Shown here in pieces: positions 1-8,137 of a stretch of 64,000 nt of DNA; position 1 is the stretch's first letter; every line of letters starts with the position of its first letter. Position numbers and translations under genes: made by a program. Below the pieces are notes generated by a model, which did no database searches, was not told where the DNA came from, and saw nothing but the letters and a program-made list of their open reading frames with translations. This stretch comes from Helicobacter sp. (GTDB taxonomy: Bacteria > Campylobacterota > Campylobacteria > Campylobacterales > Helicobacteraceae), in assembly GCF_014799995.1 (NCBI RefSeq), contig NZ_JAAVGY010000045.1, positions 1 to 64,000 on the forward strand, read 5' to 3'.

Positions 1-25
1 TAAATCTATTTTTGGAAATTTGAAG

Positions 26-31
26 TATAAT
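26..31 (+). promoter_or_regulatory. -10 box of the small hydrophobic peptide mRNA
   Basis: A perfect TATAAT is seen, with an expected start site about 7 nt downstream, near position 38. As is usual for the Helicobacter housekeeping sigma factor, there is no clear -35 box, only AT-rich sequence upstream. Confidence 0.5.
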
Positions 32-121
32 AACGCAGGGTGTTTGCCACAGGTTCACACCCTGCGGCAAAATCTATGCCCCAATAAAGGAGCTAAGATG
101 GAACTGCTAAGATTCATCTTG
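30..121 (-). ncRNA. predicted antisense RNA to the peptide mRNA
   Basis: The minus strand has a perfect TATAAT (forward positions 128-133) inside the peptide ORF, predicting a start near 121. The transcript would run leftward over codons 1-8, the start codon, the Shine-Dalgarno and the leader. It would end after the hairpin at 34-66, about 90 nt in all. This is the geometry of IsoA RNAs, which block AapA translation in H. pylori. Both ends are predictions. Confidence 0.45.
34..66. promoter_or_regulatory. 10-bp hairpin in toxin leader and antisense terminator
   Basis: Positions 34-43 (CGCAGGGTGT) pair perfectly with 57-66 (ACACCCTGCG) around a 13-nt loop. On the plus strand the stem would be at the 5' end of the toxin mRNA. 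On the minus strand it is followed by T-rich sequence and could end the antisense RNA. Confidence 0.55.
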
Positions 122-166
122 TGCGCAATTATACTGCTTTGTATAATTGTTGTCAAGGCTTATTGA
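98..166 (+). CDS. 22-residue hydrophobic peptide, candidate type I toxin
   Basis: The ORF starts MELLRFIL and ends VVKAY, with a central run of Ile/Leu/Cys/Val long enough for one membrane span. An AAAGGAG Shine-Dalgarno lies 5 to 6 nt before the ATG. A TATAAT at 26-31 would start the mRNA near 38, so the leader begins with a 10-bp hairpin (34-43/57-66). A minus-strand TATAAT lies inside the ORF. Size, composition and layout match type I toxin peptides such as Ibs or Helicobacter AapA, but the residues do not resemble AapA. Function is inferred from layout. A chance small ORF is possible, but the combination of RBS, promoter, hairpins and antisense promoter argues against it. Confidence 0.6.
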   Translation: MELLRFILCAIILLCIIVVKAY

Positions 167-174
167 TTTAGCCT

Positions 175-205
175 AACCCTGCTTTTGCAGGGTTCAAGAT
201 GAATT
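175..205 (+). promoter_or_regulatory. 3' hairpin and long-range pairing element of the peptide mRNA
   Basis: AACCCTGC (175-182) pairs with GCAGGGTT (187-194) around a TTTT loop. CCCTGC/GCAGGG repeats the sequence of the 5' stem, so the two ends of the mRNA could pair. Positions 195-205 (CAAGATGAATT) are also complementary at 10 of 11 bases to codons 5-8 of the ORF (111-121). Such 5'-3' pairing keeps full-length AapA mRNAs silent; that comparison is inference. No long U tract follows, so simple terminator function is uncertain. Confidence 0.4.
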
Positions 206-228
206 AACCTGTGGATTCTACTATTTCG

Positions 229-268
229 TCATTGCGAAACTTCGTAAGAAGTCGTGGCAATCCATAAT
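229..268. repeat. REP-like palindromic repeat, copy A
   Basis: TCATTGCGA at the left and GTGGCAATCCATAAT at the right enclose an inner hairpin with stem CTTC/GAAG. Three related copies lie at 26441-26611. The outer ATTGC/GCAAT arms are conserved and the inner stem differs between copies. Confidence 0.6.
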
Positions 269-278
269 CTTAAATCTC

Positions 279-284
279 TATAAT
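279..284 (+). promoter_or_regulatory. -10 candidate for the hydrogenase operon
   Basis: TATAAT at the tail of the repeat is the best -10 match between the repeat and hydA. It would give a leader of about 160 nt. I see no coding sequence in the remaining upstream stretch (290-448), which is AT-rich. Confidence 0.3.
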
Positions 285-448
285 AATTTCACAACCTCGT
301 ACTTATAAGGACAAAATACAAGAGCAAAAAGAGTAAATTTGCCACATTCCTAAAGTGAATTTCTCAATTAATTTTTATTTTGTAGTGCTTTTTAAGGCAA
401 AAAAGGATAAATTTCGCTTAACTTTAAATCTCAAAATAAAGGAAGGTA

Positions 449-1594
449 ATGGAAAGAGAACAAACTCTACTACAACAGGCTCAAGATAGGCTTGCAAATA
501 TCGCTAAAATTCCGAGCCTCAAAAAGGGGAATAGCATCAAAAAAATGCTAAAAGAAAAAGGAATCTCAAGAAGAGACTTTATGAAATGGGCGGGAGCAAT
601 GACAGCAATGTTATCCTTGCCTGCGAGTTTCACGCCATTGACCGCAAAAGCGGCAGAGATTGCAGACCGCTTACCTGTGATTTGGTTGCATATGGCAGAA
701 TGCACAGGTTGTAGTGAAAGCTTGCTTAGGAGCGATGGACCGGGCATTGCGAGTTTGATTTTTGATTATATCTCTTTAGAATACCACGAAACCATTATGG
801 CTGCGGCGGGCTATCAAGCAGAAGAAAACTTAGAATCTGCGATAGAACGTTACAAGGGACGTTATGTCTTAATGGTAGAGGGAGGCATACCTACCGCATT
901 AGAGGGACAATATCTCACGATTGGAGCATTTGGGAAAACAGGATTAGAAAGTGCGAAAGAAGCAAGCGCAAATGCTGAGGCAATCTTTGCGATTGGTTCT
1001 TGCTCAAGCTTTGGCGGAATCCAAGCTGCTAATCCAAACCCAACAGCTGCAAAACCACTTAGCGCAATCACCAATAAACCCGTGATTAATGTGCCCGGCT
1101 GTCCTCCAAGCGAAAAAAATATCGTAGGAAATGTAATCCACTTCTTGCTTTTTGGCACTTTACCACAATTAGACGCATTCAATCGTCCAAAATGGGCTTA
1201 TGGCTTGAGAATCCACGATTTGTGCGAGAGACGCGGGCATTTTGACGCAGGCGAATTTGTGCAAAGATTCGGCGATGAGGGAGCGAAAAATGGCTATTGC
1301 CTTTATAAAGTCGGCTGTAAAGGACCTTATACCTTTAACAACTGCTCCAAACTTCGCTTCAACTCTCATATTAGCTGGCCTATCCAAGCAGGACACGGCT
1401 GTATCGGTTGTAGTGAGCCAAACTTCTGGGACATAATGGGACCTTTTGAAGAACCGCTTGCAAGCAAGCTTTACAATGCACCGCTCTTTAGTGGAGCAGA
1501 CCGCACCGCAGATAATATCGGAATCACCTTACTTGGTGCAGCGGCAATCGGTATGGCGGCACACGCAATATTAAGCAATTTCAAAAAAGACTGA
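449..1594 (+). CDS. hydA: NiFe hydrogenase small subunit
   Basis: This is the FeS electron-transfer subunit of a membrane-bound uptake hydrogenase that oxidises H2 on the periplasmic side and passes electrons to HydC. The twin-arginine export motif SRRDFMKW lies near residues 40-47, followed by a hydrophobic stretch, so the folded heterodimer should leave by Tat. Cluster ligands are visible in AECTGCSE (residues 84-91), GSCSSFGG, PGCPPSEK and the C-terminal HGCIGC segment. A C-terminal hydrophobic stretch (around 357-375) fits a membrane anchor. An AAGGAAGG ribosome site precedes the ATG. It heads hydABCDE, with 15 nt to hydB. The 40 residues before the Arg pair are long, as in other epsilonproteobacterial HydA proteins. 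Confidence 0.95.
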   Translation: MEREQTLLQQAQDRLANIAKIPSLKKGNSIKKMLKEKGISRRDFMKWAGAMTAMLSLPASFTPLTAKAAEIADRLPVIWLHMAECTGCSESLLRSDGPGIASLIFDYISLEYHETIMAAAGYQAEENLESAIERYKGRYVLMVEGGIPTALEGQYLTIGAFGKTGLESAKEASANAEAIFAIGSCSSFGGIQAANPNPTAAKPLSAITNKPVINVPGCPPSEKNIVGNVIHFLLFGTLPQLDAFNRPKWAYGLRIHDLCERRGHFDAGEFVQRFGDEGAKNGYCLYKVGCKGPYTFNNCSKLRFNSHISWPIQAGHGCIGCSEPNFWDIMGPFEEPLASKLYNAPLFSGADRTADNIGITLLGAAAIGMAAHAILSNFKKD

Positions 1595-1609
1595 GCATAA
1601 GGAGAATTT

Positions 1610-3346
1610 ATGACAAAAAGAATTATTGTAGATCCTATTACAAGGATTGAGGGGCATTTAAGGATTGAAGTCATCGTAGATGAAAACAATGTCATTACCG
1701 ATGCTTATTCTAGCTCTACTTTATGGCGTGGTTTGGAAGTGATTGTCAAAAATCGCGACCCTAGAGATGTAGGCTTTATGGTTCAAAGAATCTGTGGGGT
1801 TTGCACATTTTCTCATTACAAAGCAGGCATTACTGCGGTAGAAAACGCACTAGGGATTCAGATTCCATTCAATGCACAAATGGTGCGAAGCTTGATGAAT
1901 GTTTCACTTGTAATGCACGACCATTTAGTGCATTTCTATCACTTGCACGGGCTAGATTGGTGCGACATTACAGAAGCACTCAAAGCAGACCCTAAAAAGG
2001 CTTCCGAACTTGCGTTTAAGTATTCTAAAAATCCGATTGCAACAGGTGCAGACGAACTAGCCGCTGTGCAAGAAAAAGTCAAAGCCTTTGCAAGTGCGAA
2101 ACAAGGTTTAGGACCTTTTGCAAATGCTTATTGGGGACACAAAACCTACAAATTCTCACCAGAGCAAAACCTCATCGTGCTTTCTCACTATCTCAAAGCC
2201 CTTGAAGTGCAAAGAGTCGCGGCGCAAATGATGGCGATTTTTGGCGCAAAACAACCCCACCCACAAAGCTTAACCGTAGGGGGTGTAACTTGTGTTGCGG
2301 ATATTTTAGACCCAAGCAGGCTGGGCGATTGGCTCACAAAATATAAAGAAGTGGGCGATTTCATCAATCGTGCTTATTATGCTGATGTTGTAATGGCGGC
2401 TGAAATGTTCAAAAACGAACCAAGCGTGCTTAAAGGTTGTGGCGTGCGCAACTTCATCTCTTATGCTGAAATTCCTGTCAATCACAATGAAACGCTTTAT
2501 AGTAGCGGTGTCGTGCGAGGCGGAGACATTTCTAAACTCTTAGAAGTCAATGAGGACTTAATCACCGAAGAAGCAACACACTCTTGGTATCAAAACGACA
2601 AAGCCTTACACCCTTATGATGGAGAAACCACACCGAATTACACAGGCTTCACAGATGCGGAAACTATCGGACCTGATGGCAACCCAATCAAAACAAAAGC
2701 AATTAATATGAGCGGAAAATACAGCTGGATTAAATCCCCTCGCTATAATGGTGAGCCAATGGAAGTGGGACCACTTGCAGCGATAGTGGTAGGCTTGGCT
2801 GCAAAAAATCCTCGCATTACCAAAATTGCAACACAATTCTTAGAAGATACAGGATTGCCTCTTGAAGCACTCTTTAGCACATTAGGTAGAACCGCTGCGC
2901 GTTTATTAGAGTGCAAACTCTCTACCGATTATGGCATTGAGGCATTTAATTCTTTGGTAGAGAATCTCAAAACAGGAGACCAAACCACTTGCGCACCTTA
3001 TAAAATTGATAACAAAAAAGAATACAAAGGACGTTATATCGGCAATGTGCCACGCGGTATGCTAAGCCATTGGGTAAGAATCAAAGACGGCGTGGTTTCT
3101 AACTATCAAGCCGTTGTGCCAAGCACTTGGAATGCAGGACCAAAAGACGCCAAAAACCAAATGGGACCTTACGAGGCTTCACTTGTCGGAATCAAAGTGC
3201 AAGACATTACTAAACCTTTAGAAATTGTGCGCACGATTCATTCATTTGACCCTTGTATCGCTTGTGCCGTGCATTTAATGGACACAAAAGGGAACGAAAT
3301 TAGCCAATATAGACTTGACCCTATTGCTATGAATTGTAAAATTTAA
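1610..3346 (+). CDS. hydB: NiFe hydrogenase large subunit
   Basis: Catalytic subunit carrying the NiFe(CN)2CO centre, 578 residues. The N-terminal Ni-binding motif RICGVCTFSH is at about residues 60-69 (Cys62 and Cys65). The C-terminal motif DPCIACAVH is followed by about 23 residues ending NCKI. In this family that tail is removed after the His by the endopeptidase HydD once nickel is loaded. It pairs with HydA and travels through Tat as a complex, with no signal of its own. AAGGAG lies 7 nt upstream of the ATG. All key residues are present, so the enzyme should be active. Confidence 0.96.
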   Translation: MTKRIIVDPITRIEGHLRIEVIVDENNVITDAYSSSTLWRGLEVIVKNRDPRDVGFMVQRICGVCTFSHYKAGITAVENALGIQIPFNAQMVRSLMNVSLVMHDHLVHFYHLHGLDWCDITEALKADPKKASELAFKYSKNPIATGADELAAVQEKVKAFASAKQGLGPFANAYWGHKTYKFSPEQNLIVLSHYLKALEVQRVAAQMMAIFGAKQPHPQSLTVGGVTCVADILDPSRLGDWLTKYKEVGDFINRAYYADVVMAAEMFKNEPSVLKGCGVRNFISYAEIPVNHNETLYSSGVVRGGDISKLLEVNEDLITEEATHSWYQNDKALHPYDGETTPNYTGFTDAETIGPDGNPIKTKAINMSGKYSWIKSPRYNGEPMEVGPLAAIVVGLAAKNPRITKIATQFLEDTGLPLEALFSTLGRTAARLLECKLSTDYGIEAFNSLVENLKTGDQTTCAPYKIDNKKEYKGRYIGNVPRGMLSHWVRIKDGVVSNYQAVVPSTWNAGPKDAKNQMGPYEASLVGIKVQDITKPLEIVRTIHSFDPCIACAVHLMDTKGNEISQYRLDPIAMNCKI

Positions 3347-3355
3347 GGAGAAAAT

Positions 3356-4033
3356 ATGGAAACAAAATACAAAGCTGTGCTTGAGTTTTCTAAACTCACA
3401 CGGATTTTCCATTGGATTAGAGCCTTGGCAATCTTTGGGCTTATCGCAACAGGATTCTATCTTGCTTATCCCTTTTTAGCCCCCAATAATTTCACGGGTG
3501 AGCCCACAGGATTCCTCTATGCTTTAATGCGTAGTTGGCATTTGATTCTCGGGTTTTTATTGATTGCGGTAACGATTTTTCGCCTCTATTTGCTTTTAAC
3601 GCGAGAATGTGCATTTGAACGTCGCTCAATCTTGGATTTTTTCAATCCTTTTGTGTGGTTTGGCGTCCTAAAAAGCTACCTACTTTTTGGCGGACACCCT
3701 CATTTAAAAGGTGCTTATAATCCCCTACAACTTGCGACTTATTTAGGAGTCTTTTTCCTTATTATTGCCATTTCTTTAAGTGGGCTTGTCTTATATGCAC
3801 ACGTTTATCACGAGGGATTAGGTGGATTGATTGCCCCCTTAATGAAACCCCTAGAAGTGCTTTGCGGTGGAATCGCAAATGTGCGCTTGATTCACCATAT
3901 TTTGACTTGGGCATTCATTATCTTTATCCCAATCCATATTTATATGGCGAGTTGGAATAGTGCGAAATTCCCAGGTGCTGGCGTGGATACAATCTTTAGC
4001 GGCGTAAAATTTGAAAAAGACGAACACGCATAA
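3356..4033 (+). CDS. hydC: hydrogenase cytochrome b subunit
   Basis: Di-haem membrane cytochrome b of 225 residues that links HydAB to the menaquinone pool. Four or more hydrophobic segments are visible, starting with IRALAIFGLIATGFYLAYPF and ending with ILTWAFIIFIPIHIY. Histidines in FHWIR, SWHLI, HVYHE and HHILTW are the likely haem ligands. It begins 9 nt after hydB with AAGGAG upstream. In Helicobacter and Wolinella this subunit makes H2 oxidation electrogenic by coupling it to quinone reduction; that role is family knowledge. Confidence 0.93.
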   Translation: METKYKAVLEFSKLTRIFHWIRALAIFGLIATGFYLAYPFLAPNNFTGEPTGFLYALMRSWHLILGFLLIAVTIFRLYLLLTRECAFERRSILDFFNPFVWFGVLKSYLLFGGHPHLKGAYNPLQLATYLGVFFLIIAISLSGLVLYAHVYHEGLGGLIAPLMKPLEVLCGGIANVRLIHHILTWAFIIFIPIHIYMASWNSAKFPGAGVDTIFSGVKFEKDEHA

Positions 4034-4078
4034 TTCCTCTAGCGATTCCTTGTGAATCGCTTCTCTTGCATAAAACAA

Positions 4079-4615
4079 ATGAAAATCTTAGTTTTGGGCA
4101 TTGGCAATATTCTCTTTGGGGACGAGGGTATCGGCGTGCATTTATCCAATTTATTAAAACTCAATTATACTTTCAATGGGGAACATAGCGTAGAAATTGT
4201 AGATGGCGGGACAATGGCGCAGCATTTGATTCCGCTCATTACACAATATGATTCCGTGCTAATCATAGATTCTATTGACGCCAAAGACGCTAAAATAGGT
4301 GATGTTTATTTCTTTGATTTTTGTGCGATTCCTAATCAAATCACTTGGGCTGGAAGTGCGCACGAAGTAGAAATGCTGCAAACTTTGCGAATGATTGAAA
4401 TGCTAGGAGACTTGCCTCCAACCAAAATTCTAGGCATTAAACCCTTTATCATTGGTGAAAATCCAACCTTTGAGCTCACGAACGAAGTCAAAGAAGGCGC
4501 AAAGTTAATGGAATCCCAAGCAATCACCTATCTAAAATCACTTGGCGTTCAAGTCTCTAAAACTTCGCATCAGGACTTACAAGAAATCGCCCGCTTCTCA
4601 TACAAAGGATATTAA
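4079..4615 (+). CDS. hydD: hydrogenase maturation endopeptidase
   Basis: HyaD/HybD-type protease that trims the C-terminal peptide of HydB after Ni insertion. It opens MKILVLGIGNILFGDEGIGV, the canonical GxGNxxxxDEGxG motif with the Ni-sensing Asp/Glu. An Asp in VDGGT and His in AHEVE complete the usual ligand set. An ATG 27 nt upstream (4052) is in frame, but the family begins at MKILVLG, so I use 4079. It lies 45 nt after hydC and is followed directly by hydE. Confidence 0.9.
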   Translation: MKILVLGIGNILFGDEGIGVHLSNLLKLNYTFNGEHSVEIVDGGTMAQHLIPLITQYDSVLIIDSIDAKDAKIGDVYFFDFCAIPNQITWAGSAHEVEMLQTLRMIEMLGDLPPTKILGIKPFIIGENPTFELTNEVKEGAKLMESQAITYLKSLGVQVSKTSHQDLQEIARFSYKGY

Positions 4616-6301
4616 ATGACTCCTCAAACAACAAAGTCGGAATCCCAACTGATTGTTGCTTTTGTTTTCCAACAAATCGCTAAACTTTATATGCCACAAA
4701 ACATTCAAATTTTCTTGCTCAAAGCCCTATATTTCGCGCTCAAAAAAGCAAATCTACAAGGGCAGTTTATGCAAAATTCTCAAGATTCCTTTAGACTAGA
4801 GGTGCAAGGAGAGCAGCAAGAAATTTTGGACTTTAGCGATTCTTTACAAAACTACATTCCGCTTTCTCTGCAATGGGCGTTTAAGGAATTAGTAGTTTTA
4901 GAATCCTTTAGCCAAAACAATCTTATCCATTTAAATCATCTCTCTTCAACCAATTTCCTCACGCCTTTAGAATTGCAACAACTTTGCACGAAAGAATCTT
5001 CAGATTTTTGTAATTTATGGGGCAAATTTATAGATTTTGAACCAACGAAAATGACGCTTTTAAACAAGGGGCAGAAAAGTGAGATTCAAAATGCACAAGA
5101 TTTAATAGAATCTCTACAAACCATTGCCACCTATTTAAAACAAAAAGAACGAGTATTCGTCAAAACAATTTTTGGCAAGAGAGAATTAGCACTTTTAGAC
5201 GAAAAGAATCCGCCAAAGCAAGAGGAAATTGCTGATGATTTCTGCTTTATGCCCAATTCTTTAGAAAATGTTAAATTGCTTTTCAGAGTAGAAAATGAGG
5301 AATTACAAGCCCTTGCAACGCTAGAAAAACCCATTTTAAAACTTGCTCCCAAAAGCATTTTTAGCAACTTTTTCCCAAGCCCGTTTGTAAAAGTCATTTT
5401 GCCTTTCGAGCCTTATTTGGTTCTTTTAGGAAAATTTTTAGAACCTTATGCGGGCTTGTATTTGTTGCCATTAAACCAAAAAAGAGAGAATGGAATCTGT
5501 GAATTTGTCCCTCAAGATTCCAAGCCACTTACCCTAAGTGTCGCTCAAAACTTCATTGTTTTGCCTCATCGTTTCGAGACTTATCAACCCAATTCCTTAA
5601 CCCACAACTTCAAACAAACAATCCTTAACGAATCGTTAGAGCGCGTAAATATGCTCTATATCGGGCGACACCAAACGCTTTTTTGGGTTTATTTCAATCA
5701 GAGTTTCAAAGAAACACTTGAATTTACCTTTGAAAGCAATCTAGGGGCAATACTTGAAACCCTCAAAACCCTAAACCACACGACACAAAATTTACTAAAA
5801 AACTTTTCCTCTCATCATTACCACTTAATGCAGACTTTGGAATCCTTGCCCAAAGACTCCGTTCTTTCGCATAATTTATTGGATTTAGTCGGAATGTGTG
5901 GTGCTTTATTGGGTTTAGGCAATGCTAGTAATCTCAAGGCTTGCGCTTCTGCTGTAATAGAATGTGCTTGGAAATTTTTAGGCAAAAAAGGTCCGCGTAT
6001 AGACTTTAGATTAGAACGCAATCCAGAAGGTAAAATCGCACTTGATACTTTGCAAACCTTGCGCTCTGTGATGAGCTTTAAGCTAGCTGATGTAGAACAT
6101 GAATTGCTTTGTTATGGAATCTTGGATTCCTTAGCGGAGTTTTTTGCTAATTTCAGTCGCGATATGGAGGAAAACTACCAAACAAAAGGAATCATCATCT
6201 GTGGTGAATTATTCCTCAACACACAATTTTTAAATCAATTTGTGCATTATCTACCCAAAACCTCCGAAATCTATCCTTGCGAGACAATGGAGTTTGAATG
6301 A
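4616..6301 (+). CDS. hydE: hydrogenase-associated protein HydE
   Basis: The 561-residue protein starts immediately after the hydD stop and matches by position the hydE of H. pylori and Wolinella hydABCDE, where it is needed for hydrogenase activity by an unclear mechanism. No signal peptide or clear membrane segment is seen. The region around residues 390-500 carries a conserved-looking HNLLDLVGMCGALLGLGN segment with several Cys (KACASAVIECAW). I recognise it mainly by operon position; no catalytic motif is evident. It should not be confused with the radical-SAM HydE of FeFe hydrogenases, as it lacks a CxxxCxxC motif. Confidence 0.75.
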   Translation: MTPQTTKSESQLIVAFVFQQIAKLYMPQNIQIFLLKALYFALKKANLQGQFMQNSQDSFRLEVQGEQQEILDFSDSLQNYIPLSLQWAFKELVVLESFSQNNLIHLNHLSSTNFLTPLELQQLCTKESSDFCNLWGKFIDFEPTKMTLLNKGQKSEIQNAQDLIESLQTIATYLKQKERVFVKTIFGKRELALLDEKNPPKQEEIADDFCFMPNSLENVKLLFRVENEELQALATLEKPILKLAPKSIFSNFFPSPFVKVILPFEPYLVLLGKFLEPYAGLYLLPLNQKRENGICEFVPQDSKPLTLSVAQNFIVLPHRFETYQPNSLTHNFKQTILNESLERVNMLYIGRHQTLFWVYFNQSFKETLEFTFESNLGAILETLKTLNHTTQNLLKNFSSHHYHLMQTLESLPKDSVLSHNLLDLVGMCGALLGLGNASNLKACASAVIECAWKFLGKKGPRIDFRLERNPEGKIALDTLQTLRSVMSFKLADVEHELLCYGILDSLAEFFANFSRDMEENYQTKGIIICGELFLNTQFLNQFVHYLPKTSEIYPCETMEFE

Positions 6302-6311
6302 CTTTTTTTCT

Positions 6312-6353
6312 AAGACTTTATCTCTTTTAAAAATAAAGAAAAGATAAAATCTT
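6312..6353. terminator. bidirectional terminator between hydE and the PLP-protein gene
   Basis: An imperfect AT-rich inverted repeat (AAGACTTTATCTC against AAAGATAAAATCTT) lies between two convergent genes, with T-rich sequence on either side. The stem has a few mismatches. Confidence 0.4.
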
Positions 6354-6382
6354 GTTTTGCAATGCAAGCCATTAGAATTGCA

Positions 6383-7057
6383 TTATTTAAACAATACGCT
6401 TCCTAATCGCACACAATTACTCCCACACGCAATAGCCAATTCAAAGTCATCACTCATTCCCATACTTAGCATTGTCGCCCCTTGAGTTTGTAACTTTTCA
6501 AAAATCTTATATGTTGTCTCAAAGCTTTTCTTAATCACCGCATTTTCATTTGTATGTGCTCCAATACTCATTAATCCACAAAGCTGGAGGTTGGGACAAG
6601 ATTCTTGAATCCTAAGATACATTTCTTGCGCGACTTCTGGCATAAAACCGCTTTTGCTCTCCTCTTTGGCACTATTAACTTGTAGCAAAGTGCGCAAAGT
6701 CTTATTTTCTCGTTGCAAACGCATTTGTAATTGCTCTGCTAATTCCAAAGAATGTAGGCTTTGAAACATAAAAGGATTCAAGTTTAAAAGCGCATTGATT
6801 TTATTGCTCTGCAAAGAACCAATGAAATGCCACTCTAGCGGGAGAGATTCCAACGATTGCGATTTTGTTTTCAAGTCTTGCACTTTGTTTTCTCCAAAGG
6901 CACGTTGCCCACACGCATAAAGTGTGGCGATTTCTTCTTGCGTGGAGTATTTGCTCACCGCCACTAAGCGAACGATTCTATGTCTATCTACTGCGATTCT
7001 TGCTTTTTCTATTCTCTCTATTGTTTGGATTAAATTTTGATTGAGTTTCTCTCGCAT
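6383..7057 (-). CDS. YggS/PROSC-family PLP-homeostasis protein
   Basis: A 224-residue single-domain fold-III PLP carrier that buffers pyridoxal phosphate; no enzyme activity is known for the family. The PLP lysine lies in RLVAVSKYST (about residue 35), followed by FGENKVQD, the family signature, and HFIGSLQSNK. The C-terminus MSMGMSDDFELAIACGSNCVRLGS is the usual phosphate-binding end. It is last in a minus-strand series with rseP, pgsA, the FabL-like gene and dapA; spacing to rseP is 9 nt. Confidence 0.92.
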   Translation of the reverse strand: MREKLNQNLIQTIERIEKARIAVDRHRIVRLVAVSKYSTQEEIATLYACGQRAFGENKVQDLKTKSQSLESLPLEWHFIGSLQSNKINALLNLNPFMFQSLHSLELAEQLQMRLQRENKTLRTLLQVNSAKEESKSGFMPEVAQEMYLRIQESCPNLQLCGLMSIGAHTNENAVIKKSFETTYKIFEKLQTQGATMLSMGMSDDFELAIACGSNCVRLGSVLFK

Positions 7058-7066
7058 TCTTTTCCT

Positions 7067-8137
7067 TTAAAAAGGCATTGTGCCATTGATAATACGCAAT
7101 ATATCATTATACAACCCAAGTCCCATAAGCCCCAATAGTGCAATCCACCCCGCCACACTCAAACGATAAAAGGTATTTTGTGTTGGGATTCTTTTGGTTA
7201 GCATTTCATAAAGCGTAAAAAGAATATGCCCTCCGTCTAAAGCAGGAATCGGGAGCAAATTCAAGATTCCAAGATTCACCGAAATCAATGCAGTAAAGGC
7301 AAAAAGCGTGATGATTCCAAGTTCGCTTGCTTTCTTTGTAATGCTCACAATAGAAACCACACCCCCCACCTCGCTAAGTGGCACAACACCGGAAAAAATC
7401 TTTTCAATACTTTGCAAAATCAACTTGCTAGATTCCAAAGTCTGATGCAAAGCATAGGGAAAAGAATCTAGCAATGAATAGGAGATAATACGCATCTCGC
7501 CACTAGAAATAATCCCAATCAAAGGGCGTGAAATGCTTTCACCAAAAATATTTTTGGATTCTCCCATTTTGGGTGTTAATGTTGTTTGATACTCTTTAGA
7601 ATCGCGTAAAAAGACAATTTCTAATGTCCCCTTAGATTTTGCTATTTTCTGGCTTAAGGCTTCCCAAGTTTGGATTCTTTGCCCATTAATCTCAAGAATC
7701 TCATCTCCACTGCGCAATCCCGCAATCTCTGCTGGCATATTGGCTTCTACCTTGCCCACCACAGGAGCTAGCTCATTTTTACCCATTAATCCAATCGCAA
7801 CGAAAAGCAAAAAGGCGAGTAGCAAATTAAAAAACGAACCTGCCGCTAAAATAATGAGTCGTTTATAGGCTTGGATTCCATACAGACTATCACTTGTCCT
7901 ATCTCGCAAAGAGGGGTCAAAGTCATTCTGTCCTTTGAGTTGGACAAATCCGCCCAAAGGAATCGGACGCAAGGAATACTCTGTTTCTCCAATTTGTTTT
8001 TTTAAGATTCTTGTTTTACCAAAGCCAATGCTAAAGGCTTCCACACGCACACCAAAAAACTTTGCTGCCAAAAAATGCCCCAATTCGTGAAAAAACACCA
8101 AAAAAGAAAGCACTAAGATTGAGCCAATCATTCCCAT
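7067..8137 (-). CDS. rseP: site-2 (M50) membrane zinc protease RseP
   Basis: Intramembrane metalloprotease of 356 residues. The zinc motif FFHELGHFLAAKF (HExxH at about 17-21) sits in the first membrane segment. One PDZ domain follows (around 115-195, with GLRSGDEILEINGQ). The second active-site motif is LPIPALDGGHILF near the C-terminus. The family cleaves anti-sigma factors or signal-peptide remnants; the Helicobacter substrate is unknown to me. It abuts pgsA with no gap. Confidence 0.93.
   Translation of the reverse strand: MGMIGSILVLSFLVFFHELGHFLAAKFFGVRVEAFSIGFGKTRILKKQIGETEYSLRPIPLGGFVQLKGQNDFDPSLRDRTSDSLYGIQAYKRLIILAAGSFFNLLLAFLLFVAIGLMGKNELAPVVGKVEANMPAEIAGLRSGDEILEINGQRIQTWEALSQKIAKSKGTLEIVFLRDSKEYQTTLTPKMGESKNIFGESISRPLIGIISSGEMRIISYSLLDSFPYALHQTLESSKLILQSIEKIFSGVVPLSEVGGVVSIVSITKKASELGIITLFAFTALISVNLGILNLLPIPALDGGHILFTLYEMLTKRIPTQNTFYRLSVAGWIALLGLMGLGLYNDILRIINGTMPF

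Noticed and set aside
36..70. 5' hairpin as a riboswitch
   Set aside because: It is a simple single stem with no conserved aptamer pattern. The opposing promoters make the toxin-antitoxin reading more likely.
862..1182. Minus-strand ORF of 106 codons inside hydA
   Set aside because: It is the shadow of a strongly coding plus-strand gene, with no ribosome site or family match.
4616..6301. HydE as the radical-SAM FeFe-hydrogenase maturase
   Set aside because: It has no CxxxCxxC cluster motif and lies in a NiFe hydrogenase operon.
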